Source: Sinorhizobium terangae (GTDB lineage: Bacteria; Pseudomonadota; Alphaproteobacteria; Rhizobiales; Rhizobiaceae). From it: DNA of 64,000 nucleotides. A model generated the notes under the pieces. That model was given only the letters and a program-made list of their open reading frames with translations, searched no databases and was not told the origin of the DNA. Shown here one piece after another: positions 18,424-26,812 of this stretch. The DNA lies in NCBI RefSeq assembly GCF_029714365.1, contig NZ_CP121659.1:434001-498000 (forward strand), read 5' to 3'. The position numbers and the translations under genes are program-made. Positions within the stretch are counted from its first letter, which is position 1, and each line of letters opens with the position of its first letter.

Positions 18424-20472
18424 ATGACCGTTTCGAAGGACCCGCTGCTCCAACCCTACCGTCTGAAGCATTTGACACTCAAGAACCGGATCATGTCGAC
18501 GGCCCATGAGCCGGCCTATTCCGAAGACGGCATGCCGAAGGATCGCTATCGTCTCTACCACCTGGAAAAGGCCAAGGGCGGCATAGCGCTGACGATGACG
18601 GCCGGTTCGGCCATCGTCTCCGAGGACTCTCCGCCGGCCTTCGGCAATCTCCATGCCTATGCCGACGAGATCGTGCCGTGGCTCAAGAAACTCGCCGACG
18701 ACTGTCATGAGTACGGCACCGCCGTGATGATCCAGTTGACTCATCTCGGCCGCCGTACGAACTGGAGCAAGGGCGACTGGCTGCCGGTGTTGAGCGCCTC
18801 TCCCATCCGCGAGCCGGCGCACCGGTCGTTTCCGAAGGAAATCGAGGAGTGGGATATCGAGCGGATCGTGGGCGACTATGCAGCGGCCGCCAGCCGCATG
18901 CAGGCCGCCGGTCTCGATGGTATCGAAATCGAGGCCTACGGCCACCTGATCGACAGCTTCTGGTCGCCAGCCACCAATCATCGTGACGACGAATATGGCG
19001 GGTCGCTCGACAATCGCCTACGCTTCATGAACCTGGTGGTGGACGCCGTGCGCAAGGCGGTTGGTCCGGATTTCATCGTCGGCACGCGTATGGTCGCGGA
19101 CGAGGACTGGGACAAGGGCCTGTCGAAGGAAGAAGGCGTCGAGATTGCGAGACGGCTCGCGGGCTCCGGCAAGATCGACTTCCTGAACATTATTCGCGGC
19201 CATATCGAGCACGACGCACCGCTCACCAAGGTGATCCCGATCCAGGGCATGGCCGCCTCGCCGCATCTCGATTTCGCCGGAGAAGTACGGGCAGCCACGA
19301 AATTTCCGGTCTTCCATGCCGCCCGCATTGCCGATGTGGCAACGGCGCGGCATGCGATCGCCGAGGGCAAGCTCGATATGGTCGGCATGACCCGTGCCCA
19401 TATTGCCGACCCCTATATCGTCAGGAAGATCGAAGAGGGGCGTGAGGCCGAGATCCGCCCCTGCGTCGGCGCGACCTATTGTCTCGACCGCATCTATGAG
19501 GGCGGCGGCGCCCTCTGCATTCACAACGCGGCGACCGGACGCGAGGCGATCGTGCCGCACGTCATCTCGAAAAGCGATGGCCCCCGCCGGCGTGCGGTTG
19601 TCGTCGGGGCGGGGCCCGCCGGCCTAGAGGCGGCCCGCGTGCTCGCCGAACGCGGTCACTCGGTCGAGCTTCTGGAGGCAACCAGTGAAGCCGGCGGCCA
19701 GATCCTGCTGGCAGCGCGGAACCCGCGTCGCAAGGAAATGATCGGCATTGTCGACTGGCGGCTTTCCGAACTCGAGCGGCTCGGCGTTCCGATCCATTAC
19801 AATGTCTTTGCCGGCGTGGAGGACGTGCTGGCGCGGGAACCGGATCTCGTCGTCGTTGCCACCGGCGGCATCGCCCAGAATCCCGCGCTCGAGACAGGCG
19901 ACGACCTCGTCGTTTCGAGCTGGGATATTATTGCGGGCGCCGTGAAGCCCGAGGGACCTGTTCTGCTTTATGACGACAACGGCGCGCACAGCGGCATGAC
20001 CGCGGCCGAACTGATAGCCAGAGCTGGCGTCGAACTTGAGATCGTTTCGCCGGAGCGCATGTTCGCACCCGAGATCGGCGGCATGAACCACGTTCCCTAT
20101 GCGAAGATCTTTGCCGAGAAGAATGTGCGGGTTACGATCAACACGCGGCTGAAATCGGTAAGACGCGACGGCAATTCACTGGTTGCGACCTTGTGTTCGG
20201 ATTTTTCGGAGACCGCTTCGATCGAGCGTCGGGTGGCGCAGGTGATCGTCGAGCATGGCACGGTGCCGATGGCCGAACTCTATATCGAGCTCAAGCCGCT
20301 GTCCCGCAACCTTGGCGCGGTCGACTACAAGGCTCTCATCCGTCGCGAAAACCCAATTGTCTCGCGCAATCCCGAAGGGACGTTCGATCTGTTTCGGATC
20401 GGCGATGCGGTCGCGAGCCGCAATATCCACGCGGGCATCTATGATGCCCTGCGATACTGCGTGCTTTTCTGA
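18424..20472 (+). CDS. TMADH/DgcA-like FMN-NAD(P) oxidoreductase (N-methyl amine demethylase)
   Basis: 682 residues: an Old Yellow Enzyme FMN barrel (about 1-340), a cysteine cluster, then a Rossmann domain (VVVGAGPAGLEAARVLAERGH). This is the layout of trimethylamine dehydrogenase, 2,4-dienoyl-CoA reductase, dimethylglycine demethylase DgcA and stachydrine demethylase StcD. The cluster has Cys347, Cys353 and Cys365 but Ala350 where TMADH has its second cysteine ligand. ATG 18424 follows AAGGA by six bases; the upstream 18352 codon lies within the MttB gene. Likely removes N-methyl groups in concert with the MttB homologue; the exact substrate is unresolved. Confidence 0.87.
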   Translation: MTVSKDPLLQPYRLKHLTLKNRIMSTAHEPAYSEDGMPKDRYRLYHLEKAKGGIALTMTAGSAIVSEDSPPAFGNLHAYADEIVPWLKKLADDCHEYGTAVMIQLTHLGRRTNWSKGDWLPVLSASPIREPAHRSFPKEIEEWDIERIVGDYAAAASRMQAAGLDGIEIEAYGHLIDSFWSPATNHRDDEYGGSLDNRLRFMNLVVDAVRKAVGPDFIVGTRMVADEDWDKGLSKEEGVEIARRLAGSGKIDFLNIIRGHIEHDAPLTKVIPIQGMAASPHLDFAGEVRAATKFPVFHAARIADVATARHAIAEGKLDMVGMTRAHIADPYIVRKIEEGREAEIRPCVGATYCLDRIYEGGGALCIHNAATGREAIVPHVISKSDGPRRRAVVVGAGPAGLEAARVLAERGHSVELLEATSEAGGQILLAARNPRRKEMIGIVDWRLSELERLGVPIHYNVFAGVEDVLAREPDLVVVATGGIAQNPALETGDDLVVSSWDIIAGAVKPEGPVLLYDDNGAHSGMTAAELIARAGVELEIVSPERMFAPEIGGMNHVPYAKIFAEKNVRVTINTRLKSVRRDGNSLVATLCSDFSETASIERRVAQVIVEHGTVPMAELYIELKPLSRNLGAVDYKALIRRENPIVSRNPEGTFDLFRIGDAVASRNIHAGIYDALRYCVLF

Positions 20473-20479
20473 GGCCGTT

Positions 20480-20575
20480 ACAGCGCCGCGCTTTCAATTG
20501 GAGGTCGCTGTAGCACTTTGAATTGCTGCATGATCTTGTCCTTAAATCGATTCCGGTTAAACAATCATGCAGTAG
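20480..20575. repeat. Rhizobial palindromic intergenic element, copy 3 (inverted)
   Basis: In reverse orientation relative to copy 2: ACAGCG hairpin module, the linker GTAGCACTTTGAATTGCTGC, then a TCCTTAAATCGATTCCGGTTAA stem and terminal ATGCAGTAG. It sits between the DgcA-like gene and the bidirectional terminator. Confidence 0.82.
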
Positions 20576-20600
20576 AAAAGCGGCGCATTGCGCCGCTTTT
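20576..20600. terminator. Bidirectional intrinsic terminator
   Basis: AAAAGCGGCG (20576-20585), loop CATTG, CGCCGCTTTT (20591-20600). The A-run and T-run make it a terminator on either strand, fitting its place between the converging methylamine operon (+) and PRC-barrel gene (-). Confidence 0.85.
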
Positions 20601-20636
20601 CAGGTATGGGAGCGGGATGTCCGCTGCCAATTCAGC

Positions 20637-21266
20637 TTACTGCTGAGGTGACGGCTGCGTCGGCGTTGCCGGTGACGTACCGGTTGACGATGTCGTTGAT
20701 GTGTCGACCGGCTGTGCTGCATTGCGCTCGGCCATCATCTGCGATTTCGTCTTGAACTCCGGCGCTGCCTTCAGCGTGTCGGCCGTCTCGGTCGTGGTCA
20801 GCTTCAGCGCTGCCGTGTCGGCCTGCTCGGAGATCTCGATCCGGTCGAACGGGACCGCGACGTTCTTCTGGCCGATTCCGAGGAAGCCGCCGACGCCGAT
20901 CACGGCCGCTTGGACGCCGCCGTCCTTCTTGATGATCAGATCGTCGATTTTGCCGATGCTTTCATCGGCCGCATTGTAAACCGATTGGCCTACATAATCG
21001 CTCGTCGCGATCTGATCGGCTGCCTGCTCGGTCAAATAGTCCGATTTAGCGGCAGTATCCTTAGGTGCCTCGGTGCCAGCGGGAGGAGGAGTCTGGGCCT
21101 GGTCGGCCGGAGGCTCCGTCGCAGGCGGTGTCGTGCCGCCCGGCTGCGTCTGCGTGGGTGCTGCCGGAGGCGGAGTCGTTGTCTGCTGCGCGAAACTTGT
21201 CGGGGCGAAGGTAACGCCCACGAGAAGCGCGCCAGCCGCAACGGAAGATACAAGTTTCTTTGTCAT
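20637..21266 (-). CDS. Exported PRC-barrel domain protein
   Basis: 209 residues: Sec signal peptide (MTKKLVSSVAAGALLVGVTF...SFA), a Pro/Thr/Gln-rich low-complexity linker (about 28-70), then a PRC-barrel domain (YVGQSVYNAADESIGKIDDL, VQAAVIGVGGFLGIGQKNVA) and a Ser/Thr/Pro tail. ATG 21266 is preferred over 21299 since it begins the signal peptide and follows GAAAGG. PRC-barrel proteins of this exported type are common stress-induced envelope proteins in rhizobia. An EcfG-type promoter lies 85 bp upstream, supporting general stress control. Molecular function is unknown. Confidence 0.88.
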   Translation of the reverse strand: MTKKLVSSVAAGALLVGVTFAPTSFAQQTTTPPPAAPTQTQPGGTTPPATEPPADQAQTPPPAGTEAPKDTAAKSDYLTEQAADQIATSDYVGQSVYNAADESIGKIDDLIIKKDGGVQAAVIGVGGFLGIGQKNVAVPFDRIEISEQADTAALKLTTTETADTLKAAPEFKTKSQMMAERNAAQPVDTSTTSSTGTSPATPTQPSPQQ

Positions 21267-21350
21267 ATCAGACTGCCTTTCGTTGACGTTGTCGACCACC
21301 CCACGGCGTTGGCGAGCGGCCTGCCCACACCGCGCTGGTGATACTCAAGC

Positions 21351-21375
21351 AACGTCCGGAGGCGAAATCTGTTCC
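21351..21375 (-). promoter_or_regulatory. EcfG/RpoE2-type general stress promoter
   Basis: On the minus strand GGAAC (21375-21371), a 16-bp spacer and CGTT (21354-21351) match the alphaproteobacterial EcfG sigma consensus GGAAC-N16/17-CGTT. It points at the PRC-barrel gene start 85 bp away. Nothing else was recognised in the 386-bp gap 21267-21652. Confidence 0.65.
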
Positions 21376-21652
21376 GTAAAAAATGCAAGCAGCCACCGAG
21401 GGAAGTGGTGGCGGTTCTACCTTGGCTGCGTTGTTTTGGCAGGATCAAGCCGTTGGCGGTCGTGTCATGCAGGGTCGGCAAACGCAGCCTTTCTTTGTTA
21501 AGGTATAGCTAAAACTACGTCCGTCGCCAGAACTTCTCGCATGGCCCCCGGAAAATACTTAGGTGAGTAACGAAATTTCGCGTGAAGATCCCGGACGAGC
21601 TCAATCCGAGATCTTCATACTTTACCGCTATCGCGCGCTGTCCGATGACGTC

Positions 21653-23377
21653 TTAATGGCTCTCGCGTTGCACATCGCTGCCGCTCTTGCCGACGAGGAA
21701 GTCGAGGTCGGCACCCTTATCGGCCTGCAGCACGGTCTCATGATAGAGCTTGTAGTAACCGCGCTGCCATTTCTGCTCCGGCGGCTGCCAGGCGGCCATG
21801 CGAGCCGCGAACTCCTCCTCGCTGATCAGAAGGTTCAACTCGCCCTTCATGGCATCGAGACGGATACGGTCGCCGGTCTTGACGATCGCAAGCGGGCCGC
21901 CGGCATTGGCTTCCGGACTGACGTGCAGGACCACCGTGCCGAAGGCAGTGCCCGACATGCGCGCATCCGAAACGCGCACCATGTCGCGAACGCCCTTTTC
22001 GACGAGCCGCCGCGGGATCGGCATGTTGCCGACTTCCGCCATGCCGGGGTAGCCCTTCGGGCCGCACCCCTTGAGGACGAGGATCGTATCCTCGGTTACC
22101 GGCAGGTCGGGGTCGTCGATCTCGGCCTTGAGGTCTTCGATTGTCTCGAACACGTAAGCCGGACCTTCGTGCGCGAGCAGATGCTCGCTCGCGGCCGATG
22201 GCTTTATGACCGCGCCGTTCGGGGCAAGATTGCCTTTCAGCACGCGAATGCCGGCGGCGGCGCGCAGCGGGTTGTCGAGTGGACGGATGACGTCGTCATT
22301 GTAGACCTCGGCACCTTCCCAATACTTGCTGATGGGCACGCCGAAAACCGTCGGCGCGTCGGCGTGGAGCAGGTGCTGGATGCGGTTCATCACTGCCGGC
22401 AGGCCGCCCGCATAGGCGAGATCCTCGATGAGATACTTGCCCGACGGCATGCAATTGACGATGCAGGGGACCTGGCCGCCGACGCGATCGAAGTCTTCAA
22501 GACAGAGGTCGACGCCGGCGCGTCCGGCGATTGCGAGCATGTGCACGACAGCATTGGTCGACCCGCCGACGGCGGCGTTCGCGATGATGCCGTTCTCGAA
22601 GTTCTTCTTCGTCAGGATCTTCGAAAGCCGAAGGTCCTCGTGCACCATCTCGACGATCCGCTTGCCAGTCATGTGTGCGAGCGCCATGCGGCGCGCGTCG
22701 ACGGCAGGAAGGGCTGCGTTGGTGGGGAGCGAAAGGCCCATCGCTTCCACCACCGAGGCCATCGTGGTTGCGGTGCCCATGGTCATGCAGACGCCGGGCG
22801 AACGCGACATGCCGCTTTCCGCAGCCATGAATTCCTGCAGGCTCATTTCGCCAGCCCGTACGGCTTCGGAAAATTTCCAGACATCCGTACCCGAGCCGAT
22901 GTCCTTGCCCTTCCATTTGCCGTTCAGCATCGGCCCAGAGGAAACGACGATCGTCGGCAGGTCGACGGACGCGGCGCCCATCAACTGGCCCGGGGTCGTC
23001 TTGTCACAGCCGCCGAGCAGCACCACGCCGTCGATCCCGTGGGCGCGGATCGCCTCTTCGACGTCCATCGCCAGAAGGTTGCGGAAAAGCATGGCGGTCG
23101 GGCGCATCTGCGTCTCCCCGAGCGAGGAAACCGGGAATTCGACCGGAAAACCGCCGGCCTCCCAGACGCCGCGTTTGACGCCTTCGGCCAGGACGCGCAG
23201 GTGGCTGTTGCAGGGGGTGAGCTCGGACCAGGTGTTGCAGATGCCGATGATTGGCCGCCCGTCGAAAACATGATCCGGGAACCCCTGGTTCTTCATCCAG
23301 GATCGATGAATGAAGCCATCCTTGTGCGTTCCGCCGTACCAATGGCGGCTTCTCAAATCCTTTTTCTTCTCGCTCAT
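21653..23377 (-). CDS. IlvD/Edd-family sugar-acid dehydratase (probable D-galactonate/L-arabinonate dehydratase)
   Basis: 574 residues of the Fe-S dehydratase family. It shows the cluster/Mg motifs CNTWSELTPCN (about 48-58), LLGGCDKTTPGQ and SGMSRSPGVCMTMGTATTM, and the C-terminal SDARMSGTAFG. The subgroup contains L-arabonate and D-galactonate dehydratases rather than dihydroxyacid dehydratase. As last gene of a galactose operon it would turn D-galactonate into 2-keto-3-deoxygalactonate. An 85-bp gap separates it from the lactonase gene. A long open frame on the opposite strand is a codon-bias shadow. Confidence 0.88.
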   Translation of the reverse strand: MSEKKKDLRSRHWYGGTHKDGFIHRSWMKNQGFPDHVFDGRPIIGICNTWSELTPCNSHLRVLAEGVKRGVWEAGGFPVEFPVSSLGETQMRPTAMLFRNLLAMDVEEAIRAHGIDGVVLLGGCDKTTPGQLMGAASVDLPTIVVSSGPMLNGKWKGKDIGSGTDVWKFSEAVRAGEMSLQEFMAAESGMSRSPGVCMTMGTATTMASVVEAMGLSLPTNAALPAVDARRMALAHMTGKRIVEMVHEDLRLSKILTKKNFENGIIANAAVGGSTNAVVHMLAIAGRAGVDLCLEDFDRVGGQVPCIVNCMPSGKYLIEDLAYAGGLPAVMNRIQHLLHADAPTVFGVPISKYWEGAEVYNDDVIRPLDNPLRAAAGIRVLKGNLAPNGAVIKPSAASEHLLAHEGPAYVFETIEDLKAEIDDPDLPVTEDTILVLKGCGPKGYPGMAEVGNMPIPRRLVEKGVRDMVRVSDARMSGTAFGTVVLHVSPEANAGGPLAIVKTGDRIRLDAMKGELNLLISEEEFAARMAAWQPPEQKWQRGYYKLYHETVLQADKGADLDFLVGKSGSDVQRESH

Positions 23378-23462
23378 TCGAGCCCTCCCGTTCCATGGCG
23401 ATTCATCGCATGGCTAAATTGTATGACTTTTTGGCAGCCCGATACCAGCACTTGTTATGCGG

Positions 23463-24347
23463 TTAGAGCAGAAAGGCGGGCTCGAAACGGCCCTTGACTT
23501 CGACGCCGAGGTCGAAAGTCTTCCCGGCATTGGGATCGGCCGCCCGGGCGGTCTCGTCCATTCCCTGCCAAGCCGAGGTTATAAGCAGCCGATCGGCTTT
23601 CGCTCCGATGAAAGCGGGGCAGCTTGGCTGCGTCGCGGGGACGGCATAGCGGGCGATCTTTTGGCCGTCCGGCCTGTAGACGTCGACGGAACTTGCACCC
23701 CAGAGCGCGTTCCAGATCAGCCCGTCGGCATCGCAGACCGCGCCGTCGACGTCTCCGGGAGACGTGCTCTCGTCGGAAAGGACAACGGCATCCCCGGTCG
23801 GAAGAGCGGTCGCGGGATCAATATCGACGCGCATCAGATGGTTGACGGCCGAATCGGTGAAATAGGCCGTGGCTCCGTCGGGCGAGAAACAAATGGCGTT
23901 TGGAATGCTGATATTGCTGTAAAGCTTGGTCACACGGTCGCCGGCGACATGGTAGATCGCACCCGAATGCCTTTCGGCTTTCCGTCCCATCGTGCCGATC
24001 CAGAGAGCGCCGCATGGATGGACGCGACCGTCATTGGAGCGGTTGCCGGGTTTGTCCTCAAGCATGGCGAAACGGGAGAGCTTGTCGCTTCCCGTATCGC
24101 GAATGAAAAGCCCCTGGTCCGACGCGACCAACTGCCGGGCCGGGTCGATGACGGCAAGCACGGTGCCGAGAAAGGGCAGCGTGTGAACCGTCTTGCGGCC
24201 GCTTTCAACATGCAGTTCGTGCAGTTCCCGGCCCGTGATGTTGAACCACCAGGCAGTGCCGCTGCCGGGATCGAAGGTCGGACCTTCGCCGAGCTCGGAG
24301 CAGAGGTCGCAGAGGACGCGGCCGGAAAACGGAACGGGATCGGTCAT
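23463..24347 (-). CDS. SMP-30/gluconolactonase-family sugar lactonase
   Basis: 294 residues, six-bladed propeller of the SMP-30/regucalcin family. Metal-binding positions are recognisable: Glu in ELGEGP (about 18-23), Asn/Asp in RSNDGRVHPCGALWIGTM (about 103-120), Asn in SIPNAICFSPDG and Asp in DVDGAVCDADG. Such enzymes open aldonolactones; in this operon the substrate is probably D-galactono-lactone made by the dehydrogenase. Its ATG (24347) overlaps the dgoA stop by 4 bp, so translation is coupled. Confidence 0.88.
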   Translation of the reverse strand: MTDPVPFSGRVLCDLCSELGEGPTFDPGSGTAWWFNITGRELHELHVESGRKTVHTLPFLGTVLAVIDPARQLVASDQGLFIRDTGSDKLSRFAMLEDKPGNRSNDGRVHPCGALWIGTMGRKAERHSGAIYHVAGDRVTKLYSNISIPNAICFSPDGATAYFTDSAVNHLMRVDIDPATALPTGDAVVLSDESTSPGDVDGAVCDADGLIWNALWGASSVDVYRPDGQKIARYAVPATQPSCPAFIGAKADRLLITSAWQGMDETARAADPNAGKTFDLGVEVKGRFEPAFLL

Positions 24348-24982
24348 CGGTGGCCTCCATAAACTGCGTCATAGGCTTGAAGCGTCGCCTTCGCCCGCTG
24401 TTCAACGTCTGCGGCGCTCATGCCGGGCTTGTAGAGGCTCGAGCCGAGGCCGAAGCTGCGAATACCGATCTTGGCGTAGTCGGCGAAGTTGCTTTCCGAC
24501 ACGCCGCCGACGGCTGCGATCTCGATATCGGTTGGAAGAACCGTGCGGATCGCCGCAATACCGGCGGGGCCGAGTACGCTCGCGGGAAAGAACTTGAGAC
24601 CGGACGCTCCCGCGCTGGCGGCGGCGAGCGCCTCGGTCGGCGTGAACGCACCCGGCATCGTGACCATGCCCTTCGCCGCGGCAAGGTTGATCACCGACGG
24701 TTCGACATTGGGGCTCACCATCAGCCGCCCGCCGACGACGGCAAGTTGTTCCACCTGCTCGGTCGTCAGCACAGTTCCTGCGCCGATCAGGCAGCCGGCC
24801 GGCGCCATCTTCACGGCGATCTCGATGGAACGAAACGGGTCGGGCGAGTTCAGCGGGATTTCAATTGCGGTGAAGCCTGTCTCGATCAGCGCGCCGACGA
24901 TGCCTTCCGTTTCGGCGGGTTTGAGCCCGCGCAGGATGGCGACCAGCGGATATTTCATCGGTGGCAAGGGGATGCGGTTCAT
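24344..24982 (-). CDS. dgoA: 2-dehydro-3-deoxy-6-phosphogalactonate aldolase
   Basis: 212 residues, a KDPG/KDPGal class I aldolase. Motifs: ILRG (about 16-19), E in AIEIPLNSPDP, IGAGTV, and the Schiff-base lysine in LKFFPAS (about 135-141). It splits 2-keto-3-deoxy-6-phosphogalactonate into pyruvate and glyceraldehyde-3-phosphate. The subgroup preference for galactonate over gluconate is inferred from the adjacent dgoK. A purine-rich GAAAGAAAG lies before the ATG; 14 bp separate it from dgoK. Confidence 0.93.
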   Translation of the reverse strand: MNRIPLPPMKYPLVAILRGLKPAETEGIVGALIETGFTAIEIPLNSPDPFRSIEIAVKMAPAGCLIGAGTVLTTEQVEQLAVVGGRLMVSPNVEPSVINLAAAKGMVTMPGAFTPTEALAAASAGASGLKFFPASVLGPAGIAAIRTVLPTDIEIAAVGGVSESNFADYAKIGIRSFGLGSSLYKPGMSAADVEQRAKATLQAYDAVYGGHR

Positions 24983-24996
24983 CTTCTTTCTTTCGG

Positions 24997-25914
24997 TCAG
25001 AGGGGCCAGATGGCGCAGGCGGCGGCGGAGAGGCCGGCCCGCACGGCATCATCGGCGTCGACATGTTGAACTTTGAGGCCCTGGCTTTGCAGGGCCGCGC
25101 GGTAGAGCGCTCCGAGCGGGCCCGAGGCGACGAGGCAAATTCCGTCGATCGATCCGGCCGTCGCGAGGGCGCCTGCGATCTCGATGCCGATCAGGGTGCC
25201 GGAGAGCCGTGCCTTGGCGTCGGTGGCGCTCAGCCCGTGGAGAAGCTGTCCCGCGCGAACTGAAAAAAGCAGGTTCGTGGCAAGAGCCGGATTCCGCGCC
25301 GCCTCTGACACGGCTTCGACAAAAGCCGGATCGTTGCCGGCGAAGACGCCTCCATCCGCCACCGCATGACTGAGAATCGAGTGACGCGAGACGACATCGA
25401 ACAGTTCGCCGGTCATGAAGGTGGAAAAGCCTTCGACCGTGTCGCCGTTGAGGCGGACCCATTTGCTGTGCGTACCCGGCATGCACACGAGGTGCCGCCC
25501 GGTGCCGAGCGTACCGGCGGCGCCGAGAAGCTGCGTTTCTTCGCCGCGCATTACGTCCGGATGGCGCATGTCGCGCTGGGCGAGGCCAGGCAGTATCCGG
25601 ATATCGCGGTCGACGTCCGGGACGGAGATAGCGTTGCCGGCAATCGCGGTGAGGGCGGCCGGTGTATCGAGGTAACCGGCCTCCCTCCAGCCCTGGCGGG
25701 CACCGGCCATGCCGCAAATGATGATCGGGAGATGGCCGGGAGCATCCGTCGCGGCGAGATGGGTGTCGAGTACTGCGTGGAAACCAACCTTCGCCGCCGT
25801 CGTCATGCCTTCAGCACTGCGGCGTTCCGCAAGGACGGCTCCGTCCTCCCCGACGAGCCACAGCCGGAAACTCGTGGTTCCCCAATCGACCGCGGCATAA
25901 TAGCCTGCCGTCAT
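24997..25914 (-). CDS. dgoK: 2-dehydro-3-deoxygalactonokinase
   Basis: 305 residues, DgoK family of the sugar-kinase/hexokinase fold: N-terminal phosphate-1 motif AAVDWGTTSFRLWL, ICGMAGARQGW, LVCMPGTHSKWV and DVVSRHSIL. It phosphorylates 2-keto-3-deoxygalactonate at C6. The start is ATG at 25914, overlapping the dehydrogenase stop as TGATG; the frame runs open further upstream only as a shadow of the SDR gene. It completes the De Ley-Doudoroff route with dgoA and the dehydratase. Confidence 0.94.
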   Translation of the reverse strand: MTAGYYAAVDWGTTSFRLWLVGEDGAVLAERRSAEGMTTAAKVGFHAVLDTHLAATDAPGHLPIIICGMAGARQGWREAGYLDTPAALTAIAGNAISVPDVDRDIRILPGLAQRDMRHPDVMRGEETQLLGAAGTLGTGRHLVCMPGTHSKWVRLNGDTVEGFSTFMTGELFDVVSRHSILSHAVADGGVFAGNDPAFVEAVSEAARNPALATNLLFSVRAGQLLHGLSATDAKARLSGTLIGIEIAGALATAGSIDGICLVASGPLGALYRAALQSQGLKVQHVDADDAVRAGLSAAACAIWPL

Positions 25915-26684
25915 CAAAATACGCCTCCATCGATGATCATGGTCTGAGCCGTCATCGCCGCCGAGCAATCCGAAGCCAGGTAGAGGCACGGCCCCACCAG
26001 GTCGTCGGCGATCAGCATGCGTTTCAGGCACTGTCTCTCTTGCATCCGCGCAATCGCGTCGTCGTCCAGCCACAACCGCTTCTGCCGTTCGGTGACGATC
26101 ATGCCGGGCAGGATCGCGTTGACGCGAATATTCTCCGGCCCGAGTTTCCCGGCCAGCGACTTTGTGAGGCCGACAATGCCGGCCTTCGCGGTGGCATAGG
26201 CGGGGACATCCGGCATGTTGAGCATGAAGGCGATCGACGAGAAGTTGATGATCGACCCGCCGCCGGCGCGCTGCATGTGGGGTGCCGCTGACTGGCACAT
26301 GAAGAACAGGTGCCTGAGATTGACGGACAGGCTTTCGTCCCAGCTCTCTTCCGTCACCGTTTCGAGTTGCTGCCGGTCGTCACGTGCGGCATTGTTAATG
26401 AGCACGCGGATCGAGCCGAGCATGCCGGCGGCGGTTTCGACGGCCGCTTTCAAGTTCGGGACCTGTCTGAGATCGGCGGGAATGAATTGGGGTCTTCTTC
26501 CCGTTTCGGCGGCCAGCTTCTCGCAAAGCGCAAGGCTCTCTTCCTCAGCGATGTCAATGAAGGCCACGCGCGAACCTTGCCGCAGGAAAGCTTCCACCAG
26601 AGCAGCGCCTATGCCCGACCCACCGCCGGTTATGAGCACACCCTTGTTTTGGAGGTCGGGAAACTGACCGCTCGGCAATGGCAT
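25914..26684 (-). CDS. SDR-family dehydrogenase (probable galactose 1-dehydrogenase)
   Basis: 256 residues of classical short-chain dehydrogenase: cofactor motif TGGGSGIG (about 19-26), NNAA, catalytic Ser in INFSSIAF and YATAK, and a DGG near the C-terminus. First gene of the galactose operon, read from the operator region at 26685-26812. The expected role is oxidation of D-galactose to the lactone that the SMP-30 protein opens; SDR substrate cannot be proven by sequence, but the operon context makes it likely. Confidence 0.85.
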   Translation of the reverse strand: MPLPSGQFPDLQNKGVLITGGGSGIGAALVEAFLRQGSRVAFIDIAEEESLALCEKLAAETGRRPQFIPADLRQVPNLKAAVETAAGMLGSIRVLINNAARDDRQQLETVTEESWDESLSVNLRHLFFMCQSAAPHMQRAGGGSIINFSSIAFMLNMPDVPAYATAKAGIVGLTKSLAGKLGPENIRVNAILPGMIVTERQKRLWLDDDAIARMQERQCLKRMLIADDLVGPCLYLASDCSAAMTAQTMIIDGGVF

Positions 26685-26718
26685 GGCTTCCTCTATGCTG
26701 ATATTGGATGAGGTGGCA

Positions 26719-26746
26719 GTTCCATTATGTGGAACATTGTTTTATT
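26719..26746. promoter_or_regulatory. Candidate IclR/KdgR-like operator
   Basis: A perfect inverted repeat GTTCCA-TTATG-TGGAAC (26719-26735) overlaps TGGAACATTGTTTTATT (26730-26746), which differs at only two positions from the KdgR-box core TGAAACATTGTTTCATT. KdgR belongs to the IclR family. It lies between the divergent galactose operon and iclR-type gene, 35 bp before the operon's first codon. Confidence 0.6.
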
Positions 26747-26812
26747 ATCTGGAATTATCGCGCCGTTGCTTTTATCCTGTCAAGGCACGCCGCTGCTACG
26801 AAGCCTGATGAC

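Noticed and set aside
21563..23497. 644-codon + strand open frame antisense to the IlvD/Edd gene
   Set aside because: Its product is His/Asp/Arg-rich low-complexity without domains; it mirrors a conserved dehydratase and arises from high-GC codon bias.
24997..26298. 433-codon frame read as an N-terminally extended or fused DgoK
   Set aside because: The extra ~128 residues are the out-of-frame reading of the SDR gene; DgoK starts at ATG 25914 with a TGATG overlap.
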